Below are positions 40,461-50,030 of a stretch of DNA of 64,000 nucleotides, piece after piece. The stretch comes from Streptomyces sp. NBC_00683 (GTDB taxonomy: Bacteria > Actinomycetota > Actinomycetes > Streptomycetales > Streptomycetaceae). The notes under the pieces are model-generated. The model made no database searches. It was not told the origin of the DNA and saw nothing but the letters and a program-made list of their open reading frames with translations. The stretch lies in assembly GCF_036226745.1 (NCBI RefSeq), contig NZ_CP109013.1:8060001-8124000 (forward strand), given 5' to 3'. Both the position numbers and the translations under genes were made by a program. The first letter of the stretch is position 1. The number at the start of each line of letters is the position of its first letter.

Positions 40461-43400
40461 TCAGGCGGAGGCGGCGAACCGGTGGGTGCCCGACCCGGCG
40501 GAGAAGACCGCACACCCGTCGTCCAGGCGCAGGAACTTCGCGGAGCCCTGGCCGGCGCTCCGCTCGTCCCCGCCCGGTACCCACACCTCGGCGGTCGTGT
40601 TGGCGGGCAGGACGACCCTGAGAGCGAAGCCGTCCGTGTCCGCCTTCCATCGGGTCGTGACCGGCCCGTACAGGGAGTCGAACCGGCCTTCGGCCTGCGT
40701 CACTCCGCCACCCGGACGAGGTCGCACGAGGACCTTCCGGAAGCCGGGGCTCCCCGGTGCGATGCCTGCGATGTTCGCGTACATCCACTCACCCACCGAG
40801 CCGTACGCGTAGTGGTTGAAGGAGTTCATCCCGGCGTCCTGGAAGCTGCCGTCCGGCCGGATGGAGTCCCACCGCTCCCACATCGTCGTGGCGCCCCGGT
40901 CGATCTGGTAGCCCCAGCTCGGGAAGGTCCGCTGCGTCAGCAGCCGGTAGGCGACATCCGTGTGCCCGGTGTCGGTCAGCACCGGCAGCAGCCGCGGGGT
41001 CCCGAGGAACCCCGTAGACAGATGCCAGTCCTTCGCCTCGATGAGCGCGACCAGCCGGTCGGCCGCCGGCCCTCGGTCGCCCTCCGCCAGCAGGTCCATG
41101 GACAGAGCCAGTACATAGGCCGTCTGCGTATCGCCCTTGACGCGTCCACCGGCCGTCACGTACGCGGCCCGGAACGCGTCGCGCACCCGGCCGAAGAGGC
41201 TCCGGTACGGCGCCGGGTCCTTGCCCAGCGCTTCCGCGGTGCGGGCGACGAGGTCGGCGCTGTGGGCGAAGTACGCCGTGCCGATGACGTCCTTGGGCGT
41301 CTCGTCCTCGATGTTGAGCCAGTCGCCGAAGCCGTCCGCGGGCCGCAGGAGCCCGGTGCTGTGCGCCTCCAGATACTCCAGCCACTTCAGCATCGCGGAC
41401 CAGGACTGCTCAAGGACCCGCACATCGCCGTACGCCTGGTACAGGGCCCACGGCACGGTCACTCCCGCGTCGCCCCAGCCAGCCACACCGCTGCCGACGC
41501 CCGGCAGGTCCGGGGCGACGTTCGGGAAGGCGCCGTCGGCGACCTGGTCGTCGCGCAGGTCGTACAGCCACTTGGTGAGGAAGCGCGCCGACTCCATCGT
41601 GTACGCGGCCGTGGGAGCGAACACGTTGATGTCACCGGTCCAGCCGAGGCGTTCGTCCCGGGCGGGGGTGTCCGTCGGAATGGAGAGGAAGTTGCCCCGC
41701 TGCCCCCAGGTGATGTTGCTGTGGAGCTGGTTGAGCATGGGCACATCGGTCGAGAAGTCCATGGTGAACGATGCCGACGTGTGGATGACCCGGCCGACGA
41801 CCGCGTCGGGGCCCGGCCGGCCGGGATAGCCCGTCACCTCGACGTAGCGGAAGCCGTGGAACGTGAAGCGGGGTTCGTACGTCTCGGGGCCGCCGCCCTT
41901 GAGCGTGTACGTGTCCGTGGCACGGGCGGTGCGCAGGTTGGTCGTGTAGATCGTGCCGTCGGGGTTCAGGACCTCCGCATGCCGCAGCCGCACCGTCGTG
42001 CCGGCCGGCCCCGACACGGTGAGGCGCGGGGTGCCCACCATGTTCTGGCCGAGGTCGAACACGAACACACCGGGCTCCGGTTCCGTCACCTCACGCGCCG
42101 TCAGCTCGCGCTCGACCCGGCATGCCCCGTCCACTTCGGCGACGAGCGCCGCCGTGACGTCGTCCACCTGATCGGCGGCGAGCCACCCCGACGCGTCGAA
42201 GCCGGTCCGCGTCCAGCCGTCGGTCTCCAGCCGGGCGTCGTACTCCTCGCCCGCCATGAGGTCGGCGCCGGTGACGGGCCCGGTCGCGGCGAGCCAGTCG
42301 GTACCCGACACCACCCGCTCCGTCGAGCCGTCCGTGAAGGTGACCTCCAACTGCGCCAGAACGGCGGGTTGGTCACCGTACTGATGCGGCCCGAACCAGG
42401 CGATGTTGCCGGCGTACCAGCCTGGCGCGAGCGTGACCCCGAGTGCGTTGCCGCCGGCTGCGAGCAGTCCGGTCACGTCGTACGTCTGGTACTGGACGCG
42501 CTTGTTGTAGTCGGTCCAGCCCGGTGCGAGCCGGTCCTCGCCGACCCGCTTGCCGTTGAGGAACACCTCGTACAGCCCGAGTGCCGTCGAGTACAGCCTG
42601 GCGCGCGCCACCCGTTTGCGGCCGAGCCGGAACTCCTTGCGCAGCTGGGTGGCGGGGGAGTGCGCCACCTGGACGCGGCCCCAGGGCCCGGAGCCCCAGG
42701 GGGCGAGGACCTTGGCGGCGGGCCACGCGCTGTCGTCGTAGGTACCGGACCCCCAGTCCCCCGAAGGCTCCTTGTCGGTGGTCCGCCAGTCGGCGCCGGT
42801 GGCCAGGGTGACCACACCGTCAGCGGTGGTCAGCTCCAGCAGGCCGAGCAGTCCGGCGGGTCCTTCCGTCGCGTTGGTGGCCGACACGGCGATCACATGG
42901 ACGCCCGGGGAGAGCCGGTCCGTCACATCCCTGAGGACGGGCCGCTGCCAGTTGTTGGCGGGACCGTCCGCCTCGGTGTGCGCCACTTCCACGCCGTCCA
43001 CCCGGGCGGTGAATCCGTCATCGGCCGTCATGACCAGACGGGCGCGGGTGACACCGGCCGGAATCTCCACCCGGCCCCGGAACCAGCGCGTGGCCGCGGG
43101 CGCACCGGCGGCCGGATCGCCCTCGGGGAACCAGATCCACGAGGCGTCGTCCAGAGCCGGCACGGCGGTCAGCGCGGCCGGCGCGCCGATCCACCCGGCC
43201 GACCAGTCCGATTCGGCCAGGAGCCCGGTCTCCCACCAGGACGGCTCGCTCCATCCGGAGACCTGCCCGCCGGAGTCCCACACACGCACCGACCAGTGGT
43301 AGCGCGTACGGGACACCGGCTCAGGGCCCGCGTACGGGACCAGCACCGACCGGTCGGACTCGACCTTGCCGCTGTCCCAGACGTCGGGCTTCGCGAGGCG

Positions 43401-43658
43401 TTCCGGGGCGGTGGCGACCCGCACCTGGTAAGCGGTCTGGGTCCCGCCCGGGAGCTCCGACGCGACGGGCCAGCTCAGTCTCGGACGAGGGGTGTCGAGA
43501 CCGAGCGGATGGCGTACGTATTCGACGGTCGGTTCGGTGACACGGGCCCGGCCGGCGGCCGCCCGCGCCGGTCCGGCCGCGTGGGCCGCGGGTGCGGACG
43601 CCGCGGCGAGCGCTGCGGTGGCTGCGGTGGTGCTGAGCAGTCGTCTTCTGCTGATCAC
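40461..43658 (-). CDS. Secreted GH78 alpha-L-rhamnosidase (Tat signal)
   Basis: A 1065-residue exo-rhamnosidase releasing terminal alpha-L-rhamnose from pectic chains or plant glycosides. N-terminus VISRRRLLSTTAATAALAAA is a twin-arginine signal (SRRRLL). After an N-terminal fibronectin-like domain and beta-sandwich modules, the (alpha/alpha)6 domain has SIPTDTPARDERLGWTGDIN with the catalytic acids, TKWLYDLRDDQ, and the late SFQDAGMNSFNHYAYGSVGEW. GTG 43658 follows GGAGCCGAG; the frame is open to 44090 but the signal peptide fixes the start. Upstream TGAATCGTTTCA suggests LacI-type control. Complements the PL11 lyase. Confidence 0.93.
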   Translation of the reverse strand: MISRRRLLSTTAATAALAAASAPAAHAAGPARAAAGRARVTEPTVEYVRHPLGLDTPRPRLSWPVASELPGGTQTAYQVRVATAPERLAKPDVWDSGKVESDRSVLVPYAGPEPVSRTRYHWSVRVWDSGGQVSGWSEPSWWETGLLAESDWSAGWIGAPAALTAVPALDDASWIWFPEGDPAAGAPAATRWFRGRVEIPAGVTRARLVMTADDGFTARVDGVEVAHTEADGPANNWQRPVLRDVTDRLSPGVHVIAVSATNATEGPAGLLGLLELTTADGVVTLATGADWRTTDKEPSGDWGSGTYDDSAWPAAKVLAPWGSGPWGRVQVAHSPATQLRKEFRLGRKRVARARLYSTALGLYEVFLNGKRVGEDRLAPGWTDYNKRVQYQTYDVTGLLAAGGNALGVTLAPGWYAGNIAWFGPHQYGDQPAVLAQLEVTFTDGSTERVVSGTDWLAATGPVTGADLMAGEEYDARLETDGWTRTGFDASGWLAADQVDDVTAALVAEVDGACRVERELTAREVTEPEPGVFVFDLGQNMVGTPRLTVSGPAGTTVRLRHAEVLNPDGTIYTTNLRTARATDTYTLKGGGPETYEPRFTFHGFRYVEVTGYPGRPGPDAVVGRVIHTSASFTMDFSTDVPMLNQLHSNITWGQRGNFLSIPTDTPARDERLGWTGDINVFAPTAAYTMESARFLTKWLYDLRDDQVADGAFPNVAPDLPGVGSGVAGWGDAGVTVPWALYQAYGDVRVLEQSWSAMLKWLEYLEAHSTGLLRPADGFGDWLNIEDETPKDVIGTAYFAHSADLVARTAEALGKDPAPYRSLFGRVRDAFRAAYVTAGGRVKGDTQTAYVLALSMDLLAEGDRGPAADRLVALIEAKDWHLSTGFLGTPRLLPVLTDTGHTDVAYRLLTQRTFPSWGYQIDRGATTMWERWDSIRPDGSFQDAGMNSFNHYAYGSVGEWMYANIAGIAPGSPGFRKVLVRPRPGGGVTQAEGRFDSLYGPVTTRWKADTDGFALRVVLPANTTAEVWVPGGDERSAGQGSAKFLRLDDGCAVFSAGSGTHRFAASA

Positions 43659-44007
43659 AACTCGGCTCCGTAACGACGCGATGATGAATCGTTTCAGTCC
43701 TGTGAAGCTAGGGTTGTGTTCGGTCCCTGTCAAGGGTTCCTTCGTGATCGAGGTCTTTCTGGCTTGATGATTGAAAGCCTGCTGTGTGCGGCATTGACGT
43801 CCGTGTTGAAGCGGGTTTATGTTCGCCCGCAGGAGGAAGTTGAAACCTTTCAGGCGATCGGCCGAATGGGCCTGCCCGGTACCGATCTTTGCGCTGTCCG
43901 GCTGACGTGACTCAAGGCGCGACCCGGATGTGGACGAAAGGTCAGGTGTTCGCACTCGCGGGCCTGTCCTGGTCCGCGATCGGCTCCTCCACGTCAAGGG
44001 AGAACGC
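43659..44007. promoter_or_regulatory. Divergent promoter region, rhamnosidase and subtilase
   Basis: 349 bases without a supportable gene. TGAATCGTTTCA (43685-43696) lies 27 bases before the rhamnosidase start; TGAAACCTTTCA (43841-43852) lies about 160 bases further; TTGAAAGCC (43776 region) is a weaker half match. All fit a TGAA-N4-TTCA operator. The subtilase promoter must also be here. Confidence 0.6.
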
Positions 44008-45192
44008 ATGCGCCTGCGCGCCCACTGGGCCCCGGCCGCTCTACTGCTGATGGCCCCGCTGATCGGCACCACCCCGGCCACGGCCGACACCGGCGACAGC
44101 CTCGTCCCGGTGCAGAAGTCGTCCCGGGCCGTGCCCGGTCAGTACATCGTGACCCTGTCGTCCGCGCAGACGGCTGACGCCATGGCCGAGGATCTCGGGG
44201 TCACCCCGCTGTTCACCTACAGCAAGGTCCTGCACGGCTTCGCGGCTTCGCTCACCCCCGCCCAGCTGGACAAGGTGCGCGGCACGGCAGGCGTCCAGGC
44301 CGTGGAGGAGAACAGTGAGGCCTCCCTTGCGCCGCCGGCCGCCAAGACGACGGGCGGTGCCCGTGCGGCCGCCGCGAGCTGGGGACTTGACCGGATCGAC
44401 CAGCGGACCCTGCCGCTGGACTCCATGTACAACGCGGCCGGTACGGGTGCCGGCGTGACCGCCTACATCGTCGACACCGGCATCGAGGCCGCCCACAGCG
44501 AGTTCGGCGGCCGGGTGGGCGAAGGCTACGACGGCATCGGTGACGGCCGGGGCGCCGAGGACTGCAACGGCCACGGCACGCATGTGGCCGGCACCGTCGC
44601 CGGTGCGACGTACGGTGTCGCGGGCTCGGCCTCGCTCGTCCCCGTCAGGGTGCTCAACTGCGAAGGGTCGGGAACCTGGGCCGGGATCATCGCGGGGCTC
44701 GACTGGATCGCCGAGAACGCCGAGCCGCCCAGCGTGGTCAACGCGTCGCTCGGCGGACCCTCGTCCGCGGCGGTCGACGACGCGTTCGACGGACTGGCCG
44801 AGCTGGGCATCCTGCCCGTCGTCGCGGCGGGCAACGAGAGCCAGGACGCCTGCGACGTCTCCCCTGCGGGCGCCGACCAGGTGCTTGCCGTGGGTGCCAG
44901 CGACGACCAGGACCGGCAGGCGGGCTTCAGCAACTGGGGCACCTGCGTGGAGGTGTACGCCCCCGGGGTCGACATCGTCTCCGCCAGGCTCGGTGGCGGC
45001 TCCACGGCGCTGAGCGGAACGTCCATGTCCAGCCCGCACGTCGTCGGCGTCTCCGCCCTCTACCTGGAGCAGAACCCGGCCGCGACCCCGCAGGAGATCT
45101 CCGACTGGATCGCCGGCCAGGCCACGACGGACGCGCTGACCGAGCTGGGTACCGGCTCGCCCGACCGGCTTCTGTACACCGGCGGCCTCTGA
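44008..45192 (+). CDS. Secreted subtilisin-like serine protease (S8)
   Basis: A 394-residue secreted protease. Signal peptide (about 1-26), I9-type propeptide (about 45-115, GQYIVTLSSAQTADAMAEDL ... VQAVEENSEAS), then the proteinase-K-like catalytic domain: Asp in AYIVDTGIE, His in GHGTHVAGTVAG, Ser in GTSMSSPHVVGVSA. Cysteines CNGH and NCEGS suggest disulphides as in the actinomycete S8A group. ATG 44008 follows AAGGGAG. No C-terminal extra domain. Ends with its own terminator. Confidence 0.95.
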   Translation: MRLRAHWAPAALLLMAPLIGTTPATADTGDSLVPVQKSSRAVPGQYIVTLSSAQTADAMAEDLGVTPLFTYSKVLHGFAASLTPAQLDKVRGTAGVQAVEENSEASLAPPAAKTTGGARAAAASWGLDRIDQRTLPLDSMYNAAGTGAGVTAYIVDTGIEAAHSEFGGRVGEGYDGIGDGRGAEDCNGHGTHVAGTVAGATYGVAGSASLVPVRVLNCEGSGTWAGIIAGLDWIAENAEPPSVVNASLGGPSSAAVDDAFDGLAELGILPVVAAGNESQDACDVSPAGADQVLAVGASDDQDRQAGFSNWGTCVEVYAPGVDIVSARLGGGSTALSGTSMSSPHVVGVSALYLEQNPAATPQEISDWIAGQATTDALTELGTGSPDRLLYTGGL

Positions 45193-45226
45193 CCCCCGGT
45201 CCGGCCGAAGACTGATACGCCCCCAT

Positions 45227-45261
45227 CGGAGCGGGGTCCGCGTCATGCGGGCCCCGCTCCG
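45227..45261. terminator. Hairpin terminator after subtilase gene
   Basis: Arms of 15 bases (CGGAGCGGGGTCCGC / GCGGGCCCCGCTCCG, one G-T wobble) with a five-base loop, 34 bases after the stop codon. Confidence 0.8.
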
Positions 45262-45587
45262 TGCTGTGCCGTGGAGCAGGCACTTTGCAGCGCCTTCCAA
45301 TTGTGCGCAAGCGGCTTGCGTTGATTTCACCGGCTTGCAGCCCTAGGAAGCTTCCCTTCCTTGGCACCCAAATCTCTGTGCCAGCAAGGTGCTTGTGTCT
45401 GAATCGCTCATCGATCCGGATCGATCGGTTCTGTCCCAGCGGTGGACGCTCTCGCAGTTCTCTGCAATTCTCTGACCGCAAAACGCAAAACTCATGCTCA
45501 GTGAGCGCAGAAACAGGTGTCACCGAGCCGAGCAGACAGAGCCGCGCCCTCGACGCGCTCCGCGCCGAGGCCGAAGATCGGGGACCA
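45262..45587. promoter_or_regulatory. Promoter region of GH87-like gene with TTGCAG sites
   Basis: About 330 bases without a gene. TTTGCAG (45284-45290), GCTTGCG (45313-45319) and CTTGCAG (45334-45340) occur within 57 bases; the first and the GGCTTGC element recur in the same order before malR (49981, 50000). Likely MalR-type operators. The rest, to 45587, shows nothing recognisable. Confidence 0.55.
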
Positions 45588-48500
45588 ATGAGAGCCACAC
45601 GCTGGAGATGGCGGGCCGTTTCCGCCGCGGTCACCACCAGTCTTCTGATGATCGGATGGCCTTCGCTCGCCGCCTCGGCGGCCGACGGCCCCAGCATCGC
45701 CGCGGGCAGGGCCGCGGCGGCGAGCAGTACCGGCGACGGGCACGCCGCCCGGAGTGTGACGGACGGCAACCAGTCGACGTACTGGGAGGGATCCGGCAGC
45801 TCACTTCCGCAGTGGGTGCAGACCGACCTCGGCCCGGACTCCCGGATCGACGAGGTGACGCTGAAGCTCCCCGCGGGGTGGGATAGCAGGAAGCAGACCC
45901 TCTCCATCCAGGGGAGCGCGGACGGCACGAGCTTCTCCACCCTGAAGACCTCGGGGACGTACACCTTCAGCCCCGGTTCGTCGAACAGGGTGACGATCCC
46001 CTTCCCGGCCACGAAGACCCGCTTCGTACGGGTGAACATCACGGCCAACACGGCGGGCCGCAACGCCCAGCTCGCCGAACTGGAGGTCCGTGAGGCCGAG
46101 GAGTCGTCGGCCGACCTCGCTGCAGGCAGGACCCTCACGGCGAGCAGCTACACCGAGGTGTACGTGGCGGCCAACGGCAACGACGGCAACCGGGCCAGCT
46201 ACTGGGAGAGCAGGAACAACGCCCTCCCGCAGTGGATCCAGGCGGACCTCGGCTCCTCGGTCCGCGTCGACCGGGTCGTGCTGCGGCTGCCCGACGGCTG
46301 GGAGGAGCGGACCCAGACACTGAAGATCCAGGGCAGCACCAACGGTTCGGCATTCAGTGACCTGACCGCCTCCAAGGCGTACACCTTCAACGCCGCGGGC
46401 GGACAGACGGCGACGATCTCCTTCGACGCCACCACCACCCGCTACGTACGGGTGCTGGTCACCGCCAACTCGGTCCAGCCGGCCGGACAGGTCTCCGAAC
46501 TCGAGGTCTACGGCCCCGAAACCGGGGACACCCAGGCACCCACGGCCCCGGCCGACCTGGCCTTCACCGAGCCGTCCACCGGGCAGATCAGGCTGACCTG
46601 GAAGGCCTCCTCGGACGACACGGGCGTCACCGGCTACGACATCTACGCCGGCAACTCACTGCTGACCGGCGTGGCGGGCAACGTCACCACGTTCACCGAC
46701 ACCCGGCCGGCCGGCGAGAGCGTCTCGTACTACGTCCGGGCCCGGGACGCGGCGGGCAACGTGTCGGCCAACAGCAACACCGTCACCCGCCAGGGCGACT
46801 CAGGCGACACGCAGGCACCCACCGCCCCCTCGGGACTGGCCTTCACGGAGCCGGCCGCGGGGCAGATCAGGCTGACCTGGCAGGCCTCCTCGGACAACAA
46901 GGGCGTGACCGGCTACGACGTCTACGCCAACAACGTGCTCCGCAGGAGCGTGGCCGGCGACATCACGACGTACACCGACACCCAGTCGGCCGGCACCACG
47001 GTCACCTACGTGGTGCGGGCCAAGGACGCGGCCGGGAACATATCCGTCGCGAGCAACTCCGTGACCCGCAACGGTTCCACGAACGCCGCGTCCAACCTCG
47101 CCGTCTCCAAGCCGATCACCGCGTCGTCGGTGGTCCACACGTTCGTCGCGACGAACGCCAACGACAACTCCGTGACCACCTACTGGGAGGGCGCGGGCGG
47201 CAGCTACCCCAACACCCTCACGGTGAAGCTGGGCTCCAACGCCGACACCGAGAGCGTCGTCGTCAAGCTCAACCCCGACAGCAGCTGGGGCGCACGCACC
47301 CAGAACATCGAGGTGCTCGGACGGGAGCAGAACGCCACGTCCTTCACGAGCCTGGCCGCGGCCAGGAACTACGCGTTCGACCCGGCGAGCGGCAACACGG
47401 TGACGATCCCGGTCACCGCCAGAGTCGCCGACGTCCAGCTGAAGTTCACCTCCAACACCGGCTCCCCGGCCGGCCAGGTCGCCGAGTTCCAGGTGATGGG
47501 CGCTCCCGCGCCCAACGCGGACCTGCAGGTCTCGGCAGTCAGCGCCTCCCCGGCCGCTCCCGTCGAGTCCGACCAGATCACCCTGTCGGCGACGGTACGC
47601 AACACGGGCGCCCTCGCCTCTCCCGCGGGCAAGCTCGACTTCGAGCTGGGCGGCTCCAAGGTCGCCACCGCCTCGGTGGGCGCTCTCGCCGCCGGTGCGT
47701 CCGCACAGGTCACCGCCGGTATCGGAGCGCGCGACGCGGGCAGTTACACGCTGGGCGCCGTCGTCGACCCGGCGGGTGAGATCATCGAGGAGAACGAGAC
47801 CAACAACCGCTTCACCAGCAGTGCCCCGCTGGTCGTGAAGCCGGTCTCCAGCTCCGACCTCGTCGCGAACGCTGTCACCACCGCCCCGTCCGCCCCGTCC
47901 GCGGGCGACACCGTGACCTTCTCCGTCGCCCTCAGGAACCAGGGCACCGTGGCCTCCGCGAGCGGCAGCCACGGGATCACCCTGAGTCTGGTCGACTCCA
48001 AGGGAGCCACGGTCAAGACCCTGACCGGCGCGCACAGCGGCGCCATCGCGGCGGGCTCCACGACGGCGCCGGTCTCCCTCGGCACCTGGACGGCCGCCAA
48101 CGGCTCGTACACGGTGAAGGTGGTGGTCGCCGACGACGCCAACGAGCTTCCGGTGAAGCGCGAGAACAACACCCGCACCGAGTCGCTGTTCGTCGGACGC
48201 GGCGCCAACATGCCGTACGACATGTACGAGGCCGAGGACGGCGTCGCGGGCGGAGGCGCCAAGGTGGTCGGTCCCAACAGGACCGTCGGCGACGTCGCAG
48301 GTGAGGCGTCCGGGCGCAAGGCGGTCACCCTCGACAGCACGGGCAACTACGTCGAGTTCACCACCCGGGCGTCGACGAACACCCTGGTCACCCGGTTCTC
48401 CATCCCGGACTCCGCGGGTGGCGGCGGCATCGACTCGAAGCTGAACGTCTATGTGGACGGCACCTTCCTGAAGGCCATCGACCTCACGTCGAAGTACGCG

Positions 48501-49877
48501 TGGCTGTACGGGAACGAGACCGGACCGGGCAACTCCCCGGGTGCGGGGGCGCCCCGGCACATCTACGACGAGGCGAACGTCATGCTGGGCAGGACCGTCC
48601 CGGCAGGCAGCAAGATCCGCTTGCAGAAGGACGCGGCCAACACCAGCACCTACGCGATCGACTTCGTCAGCCTGGAGCAGGTCGCCCAGGTGGCCAACCC
48701 GGACCCGGCCACGTACACCGTGCCTGCCGGCTTCACCCACCAGGACGTCCAGAACGCCCTGGACAAGGTCCGGATGGACACCACGGGCACCCTCGTGGGC
48801 GTCTACCTGCCGGCCGGTGACTACTCCACCGCCAGCAAGTTCCAGGTCTACGGCAAGGCCGTGAAGGTCGTCGGCGCGGGTCCCTGGTACACCCGCTTCC
48901 ACGCCCCGTCCACGCAGGACAACACCGATATCGGGTTCCGCGCGGAGGCCAGTGCGAAGGGTTCGTCGTTCTCGAACTTCGCGTACTTCGGCAACTACAC
49001 GTCCCGCATCGACGGGCCGGGCAAGGTGTTCGACTTCTCCAACGTCTCGGACATCGTGATCGACAACATCTGGAACGAGCACATGGTGTGCCTCTACTGG
49101 GGCGCCAACACCGACAGCGTCACCATCAAGAACTCCCGGATCCGCAACATGTTCGCCGACGGCATCAACATGACCAACGGATCCACCGACAACCACGTCA
49201 CCAACAACGAGGCGCGTGCCACCGGGGACGACAGCTTCGCGCTGTTCTCGGCGATCGACGGCGGCGGCGCGGACATGAAGAACAACGTCTACGAGAACCT
49301 GACGTCCATCCTCACCTGGCGTGCCGCGGGTGTGGCCGTGTACGGCGGGTACGACAACACCTTCCGCAACATCCACATCGCCGACACCCTGGTGTACTCC
49401 GGAATCACGGTCAGTTCACTGGACTTCGGCTATCCGATGAACGGATTCGGGACCGGCCCGACCGCGATCGAGAACGTGTCGGTCGTGCGGTCGGGCGGGC
49501 ACTTCTGGGGGTCGCAGACCTTCCCCGGCATCTGGCTGTTCTCGGCCTCCAAGGTGTTCCAGGGCATTCGGATCTCCCATGTGGACATCGTCGACCCGAC
49601 GTACAGCGGGATCATGTTCCAGACGAACTACGTCGGTGGACAGCCCCAGTTCCCGATCAAGGACACGGTGCTCACCGACATCTCGATCACCGGAGCACGC
49701 AAGAGCGGTGACGCGTTCGACGCGAAGTCCGGCTTCGGCCTCTGGGCCAACGAGATGCCGGAGTCGGGCCAGGGCCCGGCCGTCGGTGAGGTCACGTTCA
49801 ACGGGCTGAAGCTGAGCGGCAACGCCCTGGACGTCAGGAACACCACCTCCACCTTCAAGATCAACATCAACCCGTAG
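45588..49877 (+). CDS. Secreted multimodular beta-helix glycanase, probably GH87 alpha-1,3-glucanase
   Basis: A 1429-residue exported enzyme. Modules in order: signal peptide (1-32); two discoidin/F5-8C domains (about 33-174 and 175-305, each with ARSVTDGN or VAANGNDGN and TYWE or SYWES); two FN3 domains (about 314-404 and 405-497); a third discoidin domain (about 500-641); two CARDB domains (643-751, 755-871); a CBM6/35-like domain (875-1037, MYEAEDGVAGGGAKVVG); and a right-handed beta-helix (1045-1429, DGINMTNGSTDNHVTNNEARATGDDSFALF). This architecture is that of mycodextranases/alpha-1,3-glucanases that attack fungal walls. The catalytic Asp residues probably lie in the ADGINMT and TGDDSF strands. 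ATG 45588 follows GGGGA. Confidence 0.82.
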   Translation: MRATRWRWRAVSAAVTTSLLMIGWPSLAASAADGPSIAAGRAAAASSTGDGHAARSVTDGNQSTYWEGSGSSLPQWVQTDLGPDSRIDEVTLKLPAGWDSRKQTLSIQGSADGTSFSTLKTSGTYTFSPGSSNRVTIPFPATKTRFVRVNITANTAGRNAQLAELEVREAEESSADLAAGRTLTASSYTEVYVAANGNDGNRASYWESRNNALPQWIQADLGSSVRVDRVVLRLPDGWEERTQTLKIQGSTNGSAFSDLTASKAYTFNAAGGQTATISFDATTTRYVRVLVTANSVQPAGQVSELEVYGPETGDTQAPTAPADLAFTEPSTGQIRLTWKASSDDTGVTGYDIYAGNSLLTGVAGNVTTFTDTRPAGESVSYYVRARDAAGNVSANSNTVTRQGDSGDTQAPTAPSGLAFTEPAAGQIRLTWQASSDNKGVTGYDVYANNVLRRSVAGDITTYTDTQSAGTTVTYVVRAKDAAGNISVASNSVTRNGSTNAASNLAVSKPITASSVVHTFVATNANDNSVTTYWEGAGGSYPNTLTVKLGSNADTESVVVKLNPDSSWGARTQNIEVLGREQNATSFTSLAAARNYAFDPASGNTVTIPVTARVADVQLKFTSNTGSPAGQVAEFQVMGAPAPNADLQVSAVSASPAAPVESDQITLSATVRNTGALASPAGKLDFELGGSKVATASVGALAAGASAQVTAGIGARDAGSYTLGAVVDPAGEIIEENETNNRFTSSAPLVVKPVSSSDLVANAVTTAPSAPSAGDTVTFSVALRNQGTVASASGSHGITLSLVDSKGATVKTLTGAHSGAIAAGSTTAPVSLGTWTAANGSYTVKVVVADDANELPVKRENNTRTESLFVGRGANMPYDMYEAEDGVAGGGAKVVGPNRTVGDVAGEASGRKAVTLDSTGNYVEFTTRASTNTLVTRFSIPDSAGGGGIDSKLNVYVDGTFLKAIDLTSKYAWLYGNETGPGNSPGAGAPRHIYDEANVMLGRTVPAGSKIRLQKDAANTSTYAIDFVSLEQVAQVANPDPATYTVPAGFTHQDVQNALDKVRMDTTGTLVGVYLPAGDYSTASKFQVYGKAVKVVGAGPWYTRFHAPSTQDNTDIGFRAEASAKGSSFSNFAYFGNYTSRIDGPGKVFDFSNVSDIVIDNIWNEHMVCLYWGANTDSVTIKNSRIRNMFADGINMTNGSTDNHVTNNEARATGDDSFALFSAIDGGGADMKNNVYENLTSILTWRAAGVAVYGGYDNTFRNIHIADTLVYSGITVSSLDFGYPMNGFGTGPTAIENVSVVRSGGHFWGSQTFPGIWLFSASKVFQGIRISHVDIVDPTYSGIMFQTNYVGGQPQFPIKDTVLTDISITGARKSGDAFDAKSGFGLWANEMPESGQGPAVGEVTFNGLKLSGNALDVRNTTSTFKININP

Positions 49878-49935
49878 CCGCCCGGTAGGTACCGGGGACC
49901 CGGAGGAGGTTCCACGGGAAAGGAGCAGGGATGAG

Positions 49936-49966
49936 GGGGTGCCTCGCGGCTTCCGCGGGGCACCCC
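49936..49966. terminator. Hairpin terminator after GH87-like gene
   Basis: Arms GGGGTGCCTCGCGG / CCGCGGGGCACCCC with loop CTT, 58 bases after the stop codon. Confidence 0.78.
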
Positions 49967-49980
49967 GCCTGCGTAGACTC

Positions 49981-50009
49981 TTTGCAGCGATAAGTCGGTG
50001 GCTTGCAAG
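49981..50009. promoter_or_regulatory. TTTGCAG and CTTGCAAG sites before malR
   Basis: TTTGCAG (49981-49987) and the palindrome CTTGCAAG (50002-50009) lie within 50 bases of the repressor start, so autoregulation is likely. Matches the half-sites before the amylase and GH87-like genes. Confidence 0.55.
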
Positions 50010-50030
50010 AGTTGCGCTAGCGTTGCGGTC

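Noticed and set aside
40482..43673. 1063-codon frame antisense to the rhamnosidase
   Set aside because: Shadow of the GH78 gene; no start signals.
43716..43910. Small plus-strand frame upstream of the subtilase
   Set aside because: Lies in a promoter-like region with operator palindromes, no good ribosome binding site.
46800..49376. 858-codon frame antisense to the GH87-like gene
   Set aside because: Shadow frame; repetitive Val/Gly/Asp composition.
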